Shown in pieces: positions 1 through 9,216 of a DNA stretch of 64,000 nucleotides (its first letter is position 1; the number at the start of each line of letters is the position of its first letter). The notes below the pieces were generated by a model that was given only the letters and a program-made list of their open reading frames with translations, did no database searches and was not told the origin of the DNA. The stretch comes from Bacteroidales bacterium (lineage in GTDB: Bacteria; Bacteroidota; Bacteroidia; Bacteroidales; UBA932), in assembly GCA_017618115.1 (NCBI GenBank), contig JAFZUX010000009.1, positions 62,001-126,000 on the forward strand, written 5' to 3'. A program made the translations under genes and the position numbers.

Positions 1-431
1 ATGAGGCTAAGAAGAGAGTAGGCGTTACGGGTAAGGTTATCGGTCTGGCTAACAGCCCAAGATCTACCAACCGTATTAAAGAGCTGGGCTTCTGCGATGT
101 AGTAGAGAGCGTAGCAGGTATGACTCCTATCCAGGTTAACGAACTGGTTGCACGCCTTACAGACGGTAAGATGGCAGACGTTACTATCAACTGTGTAAAT
201 GTGCCTGACTGTGAGATGACTGCAGTGCTCTGCACAAGAGACGGCGGTACCGTTTACTTCTTCTCAATGGCTACAAGCTTTACAAAGGCCGCTCTTGGAG
301 CTGAGGGTATAGGTGCAGACGTGAACATGATAATCGGTAACGGTTACACTAAGGGTCACGCTGAGATTACTCTCCAGGAACTCCGTGAGTGTGAGAAACT
401 TAGAAAAATATTTGAAGAACTTTACGCATAA
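1..431 (+). CDS. kdd: L-erythro-3,5-diaminohexanoate dehydrogenase, C-terminal part (partial)
   Basis: The reading frame is open from base 3 and the true start lies left of the window, so about 142 residues of an enzyme usually near 340 are visible. Kdd oxidises and deaminates 3,5-diaminohexanoate to 5-amino-3-oxohexanoate with NAD(P)+ in lysine fermentation. The visible part has the family-typical tail (IIGNGYTKGHAEITL, then FEELYA at the end). The call rests on this tail and on the context: kamA starts 4 bases after its stop and the rest of the lysine pathway follows on the same strand. The stop is TAA at 429-431. No nucleotide-binding fold can be checked because it lies outside the window. 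Confidence 0.88.
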   Translation, partial: EAKKRVGVTGKVIGLANSPRSTNRIKELGFCDVVESVAGMTPIQVNELVARLTDGKMADVTINCVNVPDCEMTAVLCTRDGGTVYFFSMATSFTKAALGAEGIGADVNMIIGNGYTKGHAEITLQELRECEKLRKIFEELYA

Positions 432-435
432 TATT

Positions 436-1734
436 ATGGCAGTTTCCAGAAGAAAACAGCTGTTTCCGGAAGTTACAGACCAACAGTGGAATGACTGGAA
501 GTGGCAGGTACGCAACAGGATAGAGACTCTTGAGAAGCTTAAGAAATACATCAAGCTTTCCAAAGAGGAGGAGGAAGGTATCCGTAAGTCTCTGAAGACC
601 ATAAGGATGGCTATCACTCCATACTATCTGAGCCTTATAGATCCTAATAATCCGGAAGATCCGGTACGCAAGCAGTGTATCCCTACAATTCAGGAGACTC
701 ACCGTGCCGAGGCAGATTTGCTGGATCCTCTTCACGAGGATACGGACTCTCCGGTTCCGGGGCTTACTCACCGTTATCCGGACAGAGTGCTCCTTCTTAT
801 AACTGACATGTGCTCAATGTATTGCCGTCATTGCACCAGAAGAAGATTTGCAGGTCAGAAGGATGCTGCAACCTCTATGGACAATGTGGAGAAGGCAATT
901 GAGTACATAAAGAACACTCCTCAGGTAAGAGACGTTCTCCTCTCAGGAGGTGACGCTCTTATGGTTCCTGATGAGAGACTGGAGTACATCATTCAGAAAC
1001 TCCGCAAGATTAAGCATGTGGAGATTATCAGAATCGGTTCCAGAACTCCGGTTGTATGTCCTCAGAGAATTACTCCTGAGCTTTGCAACATGCTCAAGAA
1101 GTATCACCCAATCTGGCTGAATACTCACTTCAATCATCCTCAGGAGGTTACACCTGAGTCTGCTGCAGCTTGCGCTCGATTGGCAGATGCAGGCGTTCCG
1201 CTCGGAAACCAGTCCGTGCTTTTAAGAGGCATCAACGATTGCGTGAACATTCAGAAGAAGTTGGTTCACGAGCTTGTAAAGATGAGAGTCAGACCATATT
1301 ACATCTATCAGTGTGACTTATCTATGGGTCTGGAGCACTTCCGTACTCCTGTATCCAAGGGTATTGAAATCATTGAGGGTCTGAGAGGTCACACCAGCGG
1401 ATATGCAGTTCCTACCTTCGTAGTGGATGCACCGGGCGGTGGCGGAAAGACTCCTGTTATGCCTAACTACGTTATCTCACAGGCTCCCGGTAAGGTGGTT
1501 CTCAGAAACTATGAGGGAGTTATCACAACTTACACAGAGCCTGAGGATTACAAGTTTGACAAGTGCAACTGCAAGTTCTGCAAGGAGAACAAGGAGTGCG
1601 AGGGTGTGGTATCACTTCTGGCAGGTAAGGCTATGACAATTCAGCCTGCTCACCTGGCAAGAGAGGACCGCGCAAAGAAGTACAAAGCTTCACTTGCTAA
1701 GAAGGCAGCAGCAAAGAAACCGGACAAGAAGTAA
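436..1734 (+). CDS. kamA: L-lysine 2,3-aminomutase
   Basis: Radical SAM, PLP-dependent enzyme converting L-lysine to L-beta-lysine, the first step of lysine fermentation. The cluster-binding CxxxCxxC is at Cys126/130/133 (CSMYCRHC) and the PLP lysine is Lys338 in PGGGGKTPV, each one residue off the Clostridium subterminale numbering. A C-terminal cysteine group (CNCKFC, about residue 377) matches the family's zinc site, and a Lys/Ala-rich tail ends the protein. I chose ATG 436, which starts at MAVSRRKQLF directly after kdd; an in-frame codon at 385 would overlap kdd by 47 bases. The resulting 432 residues fit the family (about 416). Co-transcribed with kdd and kamB. Confidence 0.96.
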   Translation: MAVSRRKQLFPEVTDQQWNDWKWQVRNRIETLEKLKKYIKLSKEEEEGIRKSLKTIRMAITPYYLSLIDPNNPEDPVRKQCIPTIQETHRAEADLLDPLHEDTDSPVPGLTHRYPDRVLLLITDMCSMYCRHCTRRRFAGQKDAATSMDNVEKAIEYIKNTPQVRDVLLSGGDALMVPDERLEYIIQKLRKIKHVEIIRIGSRTPVVCPQRITPELCNMLKKYHPIWLNTHFNHPQEVTPESAAACARLADAGVPLGNQSVLLRGINDCVNIQKKLVHELVKMRVRPYYIYQCDLSMGLEHFRTPVSKGIEIIEGLRGHTSGYAVPTFVVDAPGGGGKTPVMPNYVISQAPGKVVLRNYEGVITTYTEPEDYKFDKCNCKFCKENKECEGVVSLLAGKAMTIQPAHLAREDRAKKYKASLAKKAAAKKPDKK

Positions 1735-1748
1735 GTATTTGATTGGCA

Positions 1749-2768
1749 ATGTCTTTCATAAGTGAGATACAAAAGTTCAAGTCTCTCTCAATAGTAGGAC
1801 TTGAGAAGAACACGGGAAAGACAGTGTGCCTCAATTATATCCTGGAAAGGTTACCGTCAACGGGTTACAGCGTGGCGGTAACCTCTATCGGGATAGACGG
1901 AGAGAGTAAAGATCAGGTTACGGGGACGCAAAAGCCTGAGATTGTGCTGAAAGAGGGTACAATCTTCTCCACATCGGAGGTCTTCTACGCAAGAAGAAGA
2001 TTGCTCTCGGAACTGTTGGAGATTACCCCGGAAAGAAGTTCTCTGGGTAGGATTGTAACTGCCAGAGTACTAAGGAGAGGGAAGGTGCTGCTGAGCGGCC
2101 CTTCATCCGCCCAGGCCCTTAAAAGATGGGTGAAAGGGGTGGAGAAGTTCTCTCCGAATCTCACGATAGTGGACGGAGCGTTGTCTCGTTTAAGCAGTGC
2201 TTCTCCCGTTGTGAGCGAGAGTTTGATTCTGACTACAGGTGCGGCCTATTCTGTTGATATGGCCACACTTGTAAGAAGAACAAAGTTCATTGTAGAACTG
2301 GTGGGATTGGATAAGGCGGAGGAGGAGATTTGCTCCGCATTTGATGATAAGGAGAGTGGCGTTTGGGGCTTGGACGTTGATGGAAAACTTATTGATTTCC
2401 ACTTGGAATCATCTCTTACCATAGACAGTTCCAAGGAGGATATTACTGGAAAGAGCAAAGCCGTTTATGTTGCGGGAGCACTGACGGACAGGTTTTTAAA
2501 GATGATTTCAGACTGCCCTAGAGTGAAGGAGATAACGCTTGTGGTGAGAGATTTTACAAAGATCTTCGTTACGGAGGAGGCGTACCGGAGTTTTCTTAAG
2601 AGGGGCGGTTGTATTAAAGTCCTCCAAAAGAGCCGTTTGATTGCGGTTTGCGTTAATCCGGTCTCCCCAAGGGGAATTGTTTTAGACTCGGATTTATTGT
2701 GCGAGAAAATGTATGAGGCAGTTAAAGTGCCTGTATATGATATAGTTAAAAACAGAGAGACTATTTAA
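1749..2768 (+). CDS. kamB: Lysine 5,6-aminomutase reactivase subunit KamB-like protein
   Basis: About 340 residues with a P-loop near the N terminus (GLEKNTGKT, residues 17-25 approximately), so it should bind a nucleotide. Proteins in this position in lysine clusters, between kamA and the MutS-like kamC, are named KamB and are thought to help reactivate the adenosylcobalamin enzyme KamDE; that role comes from annotation of the family and context rather than from any motif here. I use ATG 1749; a TTG at 1743 in the same frame is the other option. The stop is one base before the kamC start, so the two are very likely translationally coupled and work as a pair. Confidence 0.8.
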   Translation: MSFISEIQKFKSLSIVGLEKNTGKTVCLNYILERLPSTGYSVAVTSIGIDGESKDQVTGTQKPEIVLKEGTIFSTSEVFYARRRLLSELLEITPERSSLGRIVTARVLRRGKVLLSGPSSAQALKRWVKGVEKFSPNLTIVDGALSRLSSASPVVSESLILTTGAAYSVDMATLVRRTKFIVELVGLDKAEEEICSAFDDKESGVWGLDVDGKLIDFHLESSLTIDSSKEDITGKSKAVYVAGALTDRFLKMISDCPRVKEITLVVRDFTKIFVTEEAYRSFLKRGGCIKVLQKSRLIAVCVNPVSPRGIVLDSDLLCEKMYEAVKVPVYDIVKNRETI

Positions 2769-2769
2769 A

Positions 2770-4170
2770 ATGTTGTTTAGGGATTATTTGGAAATACCGT
2801 GCGGACTGAGGTTCATGTTTGATAGTTTGCAGTTGCTTTCTTCCTGCGGCCGCAACCGTCTGCTGGATACTCTTCTAATGGTATCCAAAGATGAAGTAGA
2901 GGGGGCAATTTCTTTGCTTAAAGGAAGTTATGAAAAGTTATACGGTGACGTAACTCCTCAGGTTTCATCTGAACTTGCAGCCCTTAAACACCGTCTTATG
3001 TGTCTTAGAGAGATAGAGGGAACCCTGCAGAGATTGGAGAAGGATGTGGTTCTGGATGATATTGACCTCTTTGAAATCAAGTACGCATCTTTGCTTGCAG
3101 GATATGTTAGGGCGGGCGTAGAAAACCTTGGTCTTAAGGGAGTTAATATACCGGATCTTACGGATGCCGTAAAGATTTTGGATCCGGACGGAATGAAGAT
3201 AGAGAGCTTCTATGTTTATGACTCTTACTCCAAGGAACTGGGAAGAATAAGGGCGGAGATCAGGCCTCTTCAAGGGCCGGATATGGCCGGCAAACAGTCT
3301 GATAGACTTTTAGAACTGCTTGAGAAAGAGCGTCTTTTGGAAAGAGACATAAGAGAGGAACTCTCAAAGAAACTTAAAAAGCGCTCTTCTGAGATCCGTG
3401 CGGCTATAAACGCTATGGGAGATTTGGATATTCTCCTTGCCAAATGCCTGCAGGTTAAGACAATGGGGCTCTGTTTTCCAACCGTTTCTACGGACGGAAA
3501 GACGGAGTACAAAGGGATGTTCCACCCTCATATCGTTGAGATATACCGCTCGCTTGCAGAGAGATACTCTTCTAAGGCAAAGGAGTTTACCCCGATAGAT
3601 ATCTCCTTTGGCAGAGAGAGCGTCACCATAATAGGGGCCAATATGGGGGGAAAGAGCGTGGTTTTGAAGATGTGCGCTCTCAACCAGCTGCTCTTCCAGT
3701 TTGGTTTTGGAGTGGCCGCAAAAGAGTGTAAAATAGACATTAAGGAGGATGTAAAGGTTTGCATTGGGGATGAGCAGAGTGAGACGGAGGGGCTCTCCTC
3801 TTTTGCGGGTGAAGTCAGGGCCATCGAGAGAGTATTGGAAAGCGTAAGAAGCGGAAAGTGCATACTGGCCTTGATTGACGAGCCGGCAAGAACGACCAAT
3901 CCGATTGAGGGTACGGCGCTTGTGGCGGCACTGCTTAACATCCTGAGAGGAAAGAACTTATCCTCAGTCATGACCACCCACTACAATGTGCCGGGAGAGT
4001 TCTTCCGCCGCCTGAGGGTGAGAGGTCTTAAAGAGGGGAAGATGGATTACACCCTGGTGCCTACTTCAGAGGGGGAGATTCCTCATGAGGCCATTAATGT
4101 GGCTCGCAGCCTGGGTGTTGATCCTCAATGGCTTAGCGAGGCGGAGAAGATATTGGGAGAAGATAATTAA
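2770..4170 (+). CDS. kamC: Lysine 5,6-aminomutase reactivase ATPase KamC-like (MutS-related)
   Basis: 466 residues with the C-terminal half of a MutS-type ABC ATPase: Walker A GANMGGKS near residue 295, a signature-like stretch (EGLSSFAGE), Walker B ending in LIDEPART, and a switch histidine in TTHYN. The N-terminal mismatch-recognition domains of true MutS are missing and a helical, coiled-coil-rich region (about residues 60-220) takes their place, so DNA repair is unlikely. In lysine fermentation clusters this gene, KamC, is believed to act with KamB to exchange damaged cobalamin in KamDE; this is family knowledge plus inference. It is flanked by kamB (1-base gap) and kamD (36-base gap). 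Confidence 0.85.
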   Translation: MLFRDYLEIPCGLRFMFDSLQLLSSCGRNRLLDTLLMVSKDEVEGAISLLKGSYEKLYGDVTPQVSSELAALKHRLMCLREIEGTLQRLEKDVVLDDIDLFEIKYASLLAGYVRAGVENLGLKGVNIPDLTDAVKILDPDGMKIESFYVYDSYSKELGRIRAEIRPLQGPDMAGKQSDRLLELLEKERLLERDIREELSKKLKKRSSEIRAAINAMGDLDILLAKCLQVKTMGLCFPTVSTDGKTEYKGMFHPHIVEIYRSLAERYSSKAKEFTPIDISFGRESVTIIGANMGGKSVVLKMCALNQLLFQFGFGVAAKECKIDIKEDVKVCIGDEQSETEGLSSFAGEVRAIERVLESVRSGKCILALIDEPARTTNPIEGTALVAALLNILRGKNLSSVMTTHYNVPGEFFRRLRVRGLKEGKMDYTLVPTSEGEIPHEAINVARSLGVDPQWLSEAEKILGEDN

Positions 4171-4206
4171 AAGAAATATTAAGTACTTCACAAAAAAGTA
4201 TAAACG

Positions 4207-5766
4207 ATGCAGAGTAAATTAGGTTTAGATTTTAAAAAGGTTGAACAGGCAAAGTCCCTTGCAGAGAAGGTGGCTGTTGAGGTTCAGCAGTTTGTGGAGC
4301 GCTATACTACCGTGGCAACGGAGAGGACCATTGCGCGTGCGTTGGGTATTGACGGAGTTGACGAGAGCAACGTTCCGCTGCCTAGCGTGCTGGTAGATTC
4401 GCTCAAAGAGAAGGGGGTGCTTGGGCAAGGTGTTATGTTCTACATAGCCAACGCTATGATTAACACCGGATTGCAGCCTCAGCAGATAGCCGAGAAGATT
4501 GCTTTTGAAGGCTATGACATCACAAAGGATGCAAAAGTTACAGACACCGTTAAGTTGCAACAGGTTCTGCAGCCGGTTATTGACGCTACAATTAACCGCA
4601 TAAGGGAGAGGAGGTTACGCAGAGAGCAGTACATTAAAGAGTACGGAGAGGATACGGCACGCCCTTACATCTACGTTATTGTGGCAACCGGAAACATCTA
4701 CGAGGATGTGGTTCAGGCTCAGGCTGCAGCACGCCAAGGTGCTGATATCATTGCAGTTATACGTACTACCGGTCAGTCTCTGCTGGACTATGTTCCTTAC
4801 GGTGCTACAACAGAGGGATTCGGAGGAACCTTTGCAACCCAGGAGAACTTCCGCATAATGCGTAAGGCATTGGACGAGGTGGGTGAGGAATTGCATCACT
4901 ACATCCGTCTATGCAACTACTGCTCAGGACTTTGTATGCCGGAGATTGCCATTATGGGTGCTCTTGAGGGATTGGACGTTATGCTTAACGACGCCCTCTA
5001 CGGTATCCTCTTCAGAGATATCAACATGCAGAGAACCCTCATTGACCAGTACTTCTCCAGAATCATAAACGGCTTTGCAGGCGTTATCATCAATACCGGT
5101 GAGGATAACTATCTTACAACGGCGGATGCTATTGAGGCGGCCCATACGGTATTGGCGTCAGACCTTATAAACGAGCAGCTTGCACTCTTTGCAGGACTGC
5201 CTGAGGAGCAGATGGGACTGGGCCACGCATTTGAGATGGATCCTATGCACAAGAACGGATTCCTTATGGAACTTGCTCAGGCTCAGATGACAAGAGAGAT
5301 ATTCCCTAAGGCTCCGCTGAAGTATATGCCGCCTACAAAGTTTATGACGGGTAACATCTTCAGAGGTCATATTCAGGATGCTCTCTTCAATATTGTGGGA
5401 ATCTGGACACATCAGGGAATTCAACTTTTGGGTATGCCGACCGAGGCTATCCATACACCGTTTATGAGTGACCGTTTTCTCTCAATTGAGAATGCAAGAT
5501 ATATCTTCAACAATATGCACGATATTGGAGAGGAGGTAGAATTCAAAGAGAACGGTATAATTCGTAACCGTGCTAAAGAGGTGTTGGACAATGCAATAGC
5601 ACTGCTTACCGAGATGACTACGGAGGGTCTTTTCAACACTTTGGAGCAGGGTAAGTTCGGAGACGTTAAGCGTCCTAAGAACGGAGGTAAAGGATTGGAC
5701 GGCGTTACCGAGAAGGGAGCCAACTATTTCAATCCATTTGTTGAACTAATGAAAGGGAGGAAGTAA
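4207..5766 (+). CDS. kamD: Lysine 5,6-aminomutase alpha subunit
   Basis: 519 residues, the length expected for the large TIM-barrel subunit of the adenosylcobalamin- and PLP-dependent D-lysine/L-beta-lysine 5,6-aminomutase. With KamE it moves the terminal amino group of L-beta-lysine to give 3,5-diaminohexanoate. Sequence such as PYIYVIVATGNIYEDVVQAQAAARQGADIIAVIR (read in short pieces: VIVATGN, QGADIIAVIRTTGQS) and the GHAFEMDP loop near residue 340 are characteristic of the family. It is two bases upstream of kamE and shares its stop region with the kamE ribosome-binding site (GGGAGGAAG just before 5769), one of the few strong Shine-Dalgarno-like stretches in the window. Confidence 0.95.
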   Translation: MQSKLGLDFKKVEQAKSLAEKVAVEVQQFVERYTTVATERTIARALGIDGVDESNVPLPSVLVDSLKEKGVLGQGVMFYIANAMINTGLQPQQIAEKIAFEGYDITKDAKVTDTVKLQQVLQPVIDATINRIRERRLRREQYIKEYGEDTARPYIYVIVATGNIYEDVVQAQAAARQGADIIAVIRTTGQSLLDYVPYGATTEGFGGTFATQENFRIMRKALDEVGEELHHYIRLCNYCSGLCMPEIAIMGALEGLDVMLNDALYGILFRDINMQRTLIDQYFSRIINGFAGVIINTGEDNYLTTADAIEAAHTVLASDLINEQLALFAGLPEEQMGLGHAFEMDPMHKNGFLMELAQAQMTREIFPKAPLKYMPPTKFMTGNIFRGHIQDALFNIVGIWTHQGIQLLGMPTEAIHTPFMSDRFLSIENARYIFNNMHDIGEEVEFKENGIIRNRAKEVLDNAIALLTEMTTEGLFNTLEQGKFGDVKRPKNGGKGLDGVTEKGANYFNPFVELMKGRK

Positions 5767-5768
5767 AG

Positions 5769-6557
5769 ATGAGTGAAGGTCTGTATTCAATGGAGGCCAA
5801 GAACTATGACAAGACGCTTGACCTTAAGAAAGTAAAGCCTTACGGAGATACCATGAATGACGGAAAGGTGCAACTGAGTTTCACCCTTCCGGTTCCGGCA
5901 GGTCCGGAGGCAATAGAGGCTGCTAAGCAGCTCATTAAGAAGATGGGATTTGAGAATCCTCTGGTGGTCTTCTCTCAGGAACTGACACCGGGCTTCACAT
6001 TCTTTAACTGTTATGGAAGTCTCACTCACACAGTTAATTACGCAGATATCTACGTTCCAAAGGTTGATTCTAAAGTGATGAGTATGGAGGCTACGGACGA
6101 GTTCATCTCCCAGAAGATAGGGCGTCCGCTGGTAGTTGTTGGAGCAAGTACCGGAACGGATGCGCATACTGTCGGTATAGACGCTATTATGAATATGAAG
6201 GGATATGCGGGTCACTACGGATTGGAGAGATACAAGATGATTGAGGCGCACAATTTGGGAAGCCAGGTGCCTAACGAGGAGTTCCTTGCAAGAGCTATTG
6301 AACTCAAGGCGGATGCGCTTCTGGTATCTCAGACCGTTACGCAGAAAGACGTTCATATTCAGAACCTTACAAACCTTATTGAATTGATGGATGCGGAAGG
6401 ATTGAGAGACAAGATGATAGTGGTTTGCGGAGGCGCCAGAATATCCCACGAACTTGCAAAAGAGTTGGGTTATGATGCCGGATTCGGCACCAACACTTAT
6501 GCGGATGACGTGGCCTCTTTCATTTGTGAGGAATATGTAAAAAGACACAATAAATAA
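5769..6557 (+). CDS. kamE: Lysine 5,6-aminomutase beta subunit (cobalamin- and PLP-binding)
   Basis: 262 residues. The base-off cobalamin motif DxHxxG is present as DAHTVG, with the cobalt-ligating His133, and Lys144 sits where the PLP Schiff-base lysine (Lys144 of the beta subunit in characterised enzymes) should be. A Rossmann-like B12-binding domain follows to the C terminus (VVCGGARISHELAKELGYDAGFG). Together with KamD it forms the 5,6-aminomutase. A 253-codon open frame on the opposite strand covers nearly the whole gene but looks like a shadow. The gap to atoA is 25 bases with a weak purine-rich site. Confidence 0.96.
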   Translation: MSEGLYSMEAKNYDKTLDLKKVKPYGDTMNDGKVQLSFTLPVPAGPEAIEAAKQLIKKMGFENPLVVFSQELTPGFTFFNCYGSLTHTVNYADIYVPKVDSKVMSMEATDEFISQKIGRPLVVVGASTGTDAHTVGIDAIMNMKGYAGHYGLERYKMIEAHNLGSQVPNEEFLARAIELKADALLVSQTVTQKDVHIQNLTNLIELMDAEGLRDKMIVVCGGARISHELAKELGYDAGFGTNTYADDVASFICEEYVKRHNK

Positions 6558-6582
6558 CTAAAACATTTTAAAATATAGGATT

Positions 6583-7248
6583 ATGGATAAACAACAAATC
6601 AGAGAGTTTATTGCAAAACGTGCCGCTTTGGAGATTAAAGACGGTGACGTTGTAAATCTTGGAATTGGACTTCCTACTCTTATTCCTAACTATCTACCTG
6701 AGGGTGTTACTGTTACAATCCAGTCAGAGAACGGTTGCCTTGGTATGGAGGCAGATCCTGCACTGAGCGGCGGTAAGAGAGATACCCATTGGATTGATGC
6801 CGGCGGCGGATACATCTCATACGAGAAGGGTGCCGCTTCATTTGATTCCGCAACAAGTTTTGGTATGGTCAGAGGCGGTCATATCAACGTTACTTTCCTT
6901 GGCGCTTTGGAGGTAGACGAGAAGGGTGACCTGGCTAACTGGATTATCCCTGGAAAGAAGGCTCCGGGAATGGGTGGCGCAATGGACCTTTTGGTTGGCG
7001 CTAACAAGGTGATTCTCACCATGGAGCACACCGCAAAGGGCAACCCTAAGATTCTTAAGAAATGCCATCTTCCGTTAACCGCTGCAGGTCAGGTAAATAT
7101 GATCATCACTGAGATGGGTGTTATGAACATTACTCCTGAGGGAATAGTTCTGAGCGAGATCAACCCTGAGTTTACGGTTGAGCAGGTTCAGGCTGCAACG
7201 GAGGCTACTCTTATCATTGCCAAAGACTTAAAGAAGATTGAACTTTAG
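6583..7248 (+). CDS. atoA: CoA-transferase beta subunit (butyryl-CoA:acetoacetate type)
   Basis: 221 residues of the type I CoA-transferase small subunit. The catalytic glutamate is Glu49 in the QSENGCLG motif, and the glycine-rich GLGIGLPTLIP-like start (VNLGIGLPTLIP) is typical. In the lysine route the enzyme moves CoA from butyryl-CoA to acetoacetate. The alpha subunit gene (atoD) is not next to it and is expected upstream of kdd, outside the window, as in related clusters. Strictly the sequence shows a 3-oxoacid CoA-transferase family beta chain; the butyryl/acetoacetate specificity comes from its place between kamE and the acyl-CoA dehydrogenase. Confidence 0.9.
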   Translation: MDKQQIREFIAKRAALEIKDGDVVNLGIGLPTLIPNYLPEGVTVTIQSENGCLGMEADPALSGGKRDTHWIDAGGGYISYEKGAASFDSATSFGMVRGGHINVTFLGALEVDEKGDLANWIIPGKKAPGMGGAMDLLVGANKVILTMEHTAKGNPKILKKCHLPLTAAGQVNMIITEMGVMNITPEGIVLSEINPEFTVEQVQAATEATLIIAKDLKKIEL

Positions 7249-7259
7249 AATTTATTAAT

Positions 7260-8402
7260 ATGGATTTTGAACTTACTAAATCTCAGAAACTGTTTCAGCA
7301 GATGATTAGGGAGTTTGCCGAGAAAGAGGTAAAACCTATTGCTGCTGAGGTGGATGAGGAGGAAAAATTTCCTACCGAGAATGTCAAGAAACTTGGCGCT
7401 CTCGGAGTTTTGGGTATTCCAACTCCAAAGAAATACGGCGGAGCAGGTGGAGACCACGTAATGTATACCGTTGCAGTTGAGGAACTTTCAAGAGTTTGTG
7501 CAACTACCGGTGTTATTGTTTCCGCTCACACTTCCCTCTGTGAGGATGCTATCCTTGATAACGGAACCGAGGAGCAGAAGATGAAGTACCTTCCTAAACT
7601 TGCCAGCGGCGAGTGGATTGGTGCATTCGGTCTTACAGAGCCTAACGCAGGAACTGACGCTTCCGCTCAGCAGACTATGGCTGTTGAGGACGGTGATGAT
7701 TACATCCTTAACGGAACTAAGATCTTCATCACCAACGCAGGTGAGGCTGATGTTTATGTAATTGCCACAATGACAGATAAATCCAAGGGGAATAAGGGTA
7801 TTACAACCTTCATAGTTGAGGCTACTACTCCTGGTTTCTCAATTGGTAAGAAGGAGCACAAGATGGGTATCCGCGGAAGTGCTACCTGCGAGCTTATCTT
7901 TGAAAACTGCAGAGTTCCAAAGGCTAACATGCTCGGTGCACTTGGCGGAGGATTCGCAGTTGCAATGAAGACCTTGGACGGTGGCCGTATTGGTATTGCC
8001 GCTCAGGCTCTTGGTATTGCTCAGGGTGCTATGGATGAGACAGTTAAGTACTGCAAAGAGAGAAAGCAGTTTGGCAAGTCTCTCTCTCAGTTCCAGAACA
8101 CTCAGTTCCAACTTGCAGATCTTCAGACAAAGATTGAGGCCGCTCGTCTTTTGGTAAGAAGCGCTGCCTGGAAGAAAGATCACGGAATGCCGTTCTCCGC
8201 AGATGCCGCAATGGCAAAACTCTTTGCTGCAGAGACAGCTATGGAGATGACTACCAAGGCTGTACAGTTCCACGGCGGTTACGGTTACACAAGGGAATAT
8301 CCAGTTGAAAGAATGATGAGAGACGCTAAGATCACAGAGATCTACGAGGGTACCTCAGAGGTTCAGAGAATGGTTATTGCCGGCAAATTGTTCAAGAAGT
8401 AA
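7260..8402 (+). CDS. bcd: Short-chain acyl-CoA dehydrogenase (probable butyryl-CoA dehydrogenase)
   Basis: 380 residues, the normal length for the soluble FAD acyl-CoA dehydrogenase family. Motifs in order: FGLTEPNAGTDA (FAD/substrate region, about residue 122), the middle beta domain with IFITNAGEAD, QFHGGYGYTREYPVER and the C-terminal IYEGTSEVQ holding the catalytic glutamate. In this pathway it reduces crotonyl-CoA to butyryl-CoA and passes or takes electrons through the adjacent EtfBA. Whether the complex bifurcates electrons to ferredoxin, as clostridial Bcd-Etf does, cannot be decided from these motifs alone. Starts 11 bases after atoA and is followed by etfB. Confidence 0.9.
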   Translation: MDFELTKSQKLFQQMIREFAEKEVKPIAAEVDEEEKFPTENVKKLGALGVLGIPTPKKYGGAGGDHVMYTVAVEELSRVCATTGVIVSAHTSLCEDAILDNGTEEQKMKYLPKLASGEWIGAFGLTEPNAGTDASAQQTMAVEDGDDYILNGTKIFITNAGEADVYVIATMTDKSKGNKGITTFIVEATTPGFSIGKKEHKMGIRGSATCELIFENCRVPKANMLGALGGGFAVAMKTLDGGRIGIAAQALGIAQGAMDETVKYCKERKQFGKSLSQFQNTQFQLADLQTKIEAARLLVRSAAWKKDHGMPFSADAAMAKLFAAETAMEMTTKAVQFHGGYGYTREYPVERMMRDAKITEIYEGTSEVQRMVIAGKLFKK

Positions 8403-8414
8403 AAAGTATTGATT

Positions 8415-9197
8415 ATGAATATAGTAGTTTGTGTAAAACAGGTACCGGACACTACGGTTGTTAAGATAGATCCGGTAAAACACACTCTTATAAGAGATGG
8501 CGTTCCTTCCATTATGAATCCGGACGATAAGGGCGGTCTTGAGCTTGCTCTTCAACTGAAGGAGAAATGCGGAGCTAACGTAACTGTAATCACTATGGGT
8601 CCTCCTCAGGCAGACCTCGTTTTAAGAGAGGCCTTCGCGATGGGAGCAGACAGGGCTATCCTTCTTACCAGTAGGGCATTTGCAGGTGCAGACACTCTTG
8701 CAACTTCAAACGCTCTTGCAGGCGCATTGAGGGCTATCCCATACGACCTTATCATCACCGGCCGCCAGGCAATTGACGGAGATACCGCACAGGTAGGTCC
8801 GGAAATGGCTGAGCATCTTGCACTTCCACAGGTTTCTTACGTTGTGGATTGCGAGTACAAAGGTGGCAACAACTTCAGAGTTAAGAAGGAGACCGAGGAT
8901 GGTTATGAGATTCTGGACGTTGAGGGTCCTGCAGTATTTACCGTTCTTGCTTCCGGTTATAAGGCCAGATATATGAGCGTTGGCGGCATAGTTGACGCAT
9001 TTGACCGCGAGGTAGAAATATGGACGGAGGCTAACCTGGATCTGGATCCTGGAAAACTTGGTCTAAAGGGCTCACCTACAAAGGTTATGAAGGCATTCAC
9101 AAAGGCTACTAAGGCTGCCGGTCAGGTTTATGAAGTTGATGCTGAGCAGGCTGTGGATGTTATCATTAGCAAGATGAAAGAGAAATTTATTATTTAA
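8415..9197 (+). CDS. etfB: Electron transfer flavoprotein beta subunit
   Basis: 260 residues starting MNIVVCVKQVPDT, the classic EtfB N terminus. The adenine-nucleotide domain has the family motif TGRQAIDGDTAQVGP around residue 115. The start is ATG 8415; a TTG two codons upstream is in frame but has no support. EtfB pairs with EtfA from the next gene to carry electrons to or from the acyl-CoA dehydrogenase just upstream. In bifurcating Etfs this subunit carries an extra FAD and binds NADH; the sequence is compatible but I cannot prove it by eye. Confidence 0.93.
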   Translation: MNIVVCVKQVPDTTVVKIDPVKHTLIRDGVPSIMNPDDKGGLELALQLKEKCGANVTVITMGPPQADLVLREAFAMGADRAILLTSRAFAGADTLATSNALAGALRAIPYDLIITGRQAIDGDTAQVGPEMAEHLALPQVSYVVDCEYKGGNNFRVKKETEDGYEILDVEGPAVFTVLASGYKARYMSVGGIVDAFDREVEIWTEANLDLDPGKLGLKGSPTKVMKAFTKATKAAGQVYEVDAEQAVDVIISKMKEKFII

Positions 9198-9216
9198 TTG
9201 CCTAATACTGAAAGAG

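Noticed and set aside
2770-4170. MutS2-type DNA repair protein
   Set aside because: It is only 466 residues, lacks the Smr and mismatch-binding domains, and sits between kamB and kamD.
5787-6548. 253-codon open frame on the - strand across kamE
   Set aside because: It lies inside a gene with exact catalytic residues, has a His/Ser/Leu/Arg-rich composition typical of antisense frames and shows no domain or start signal.
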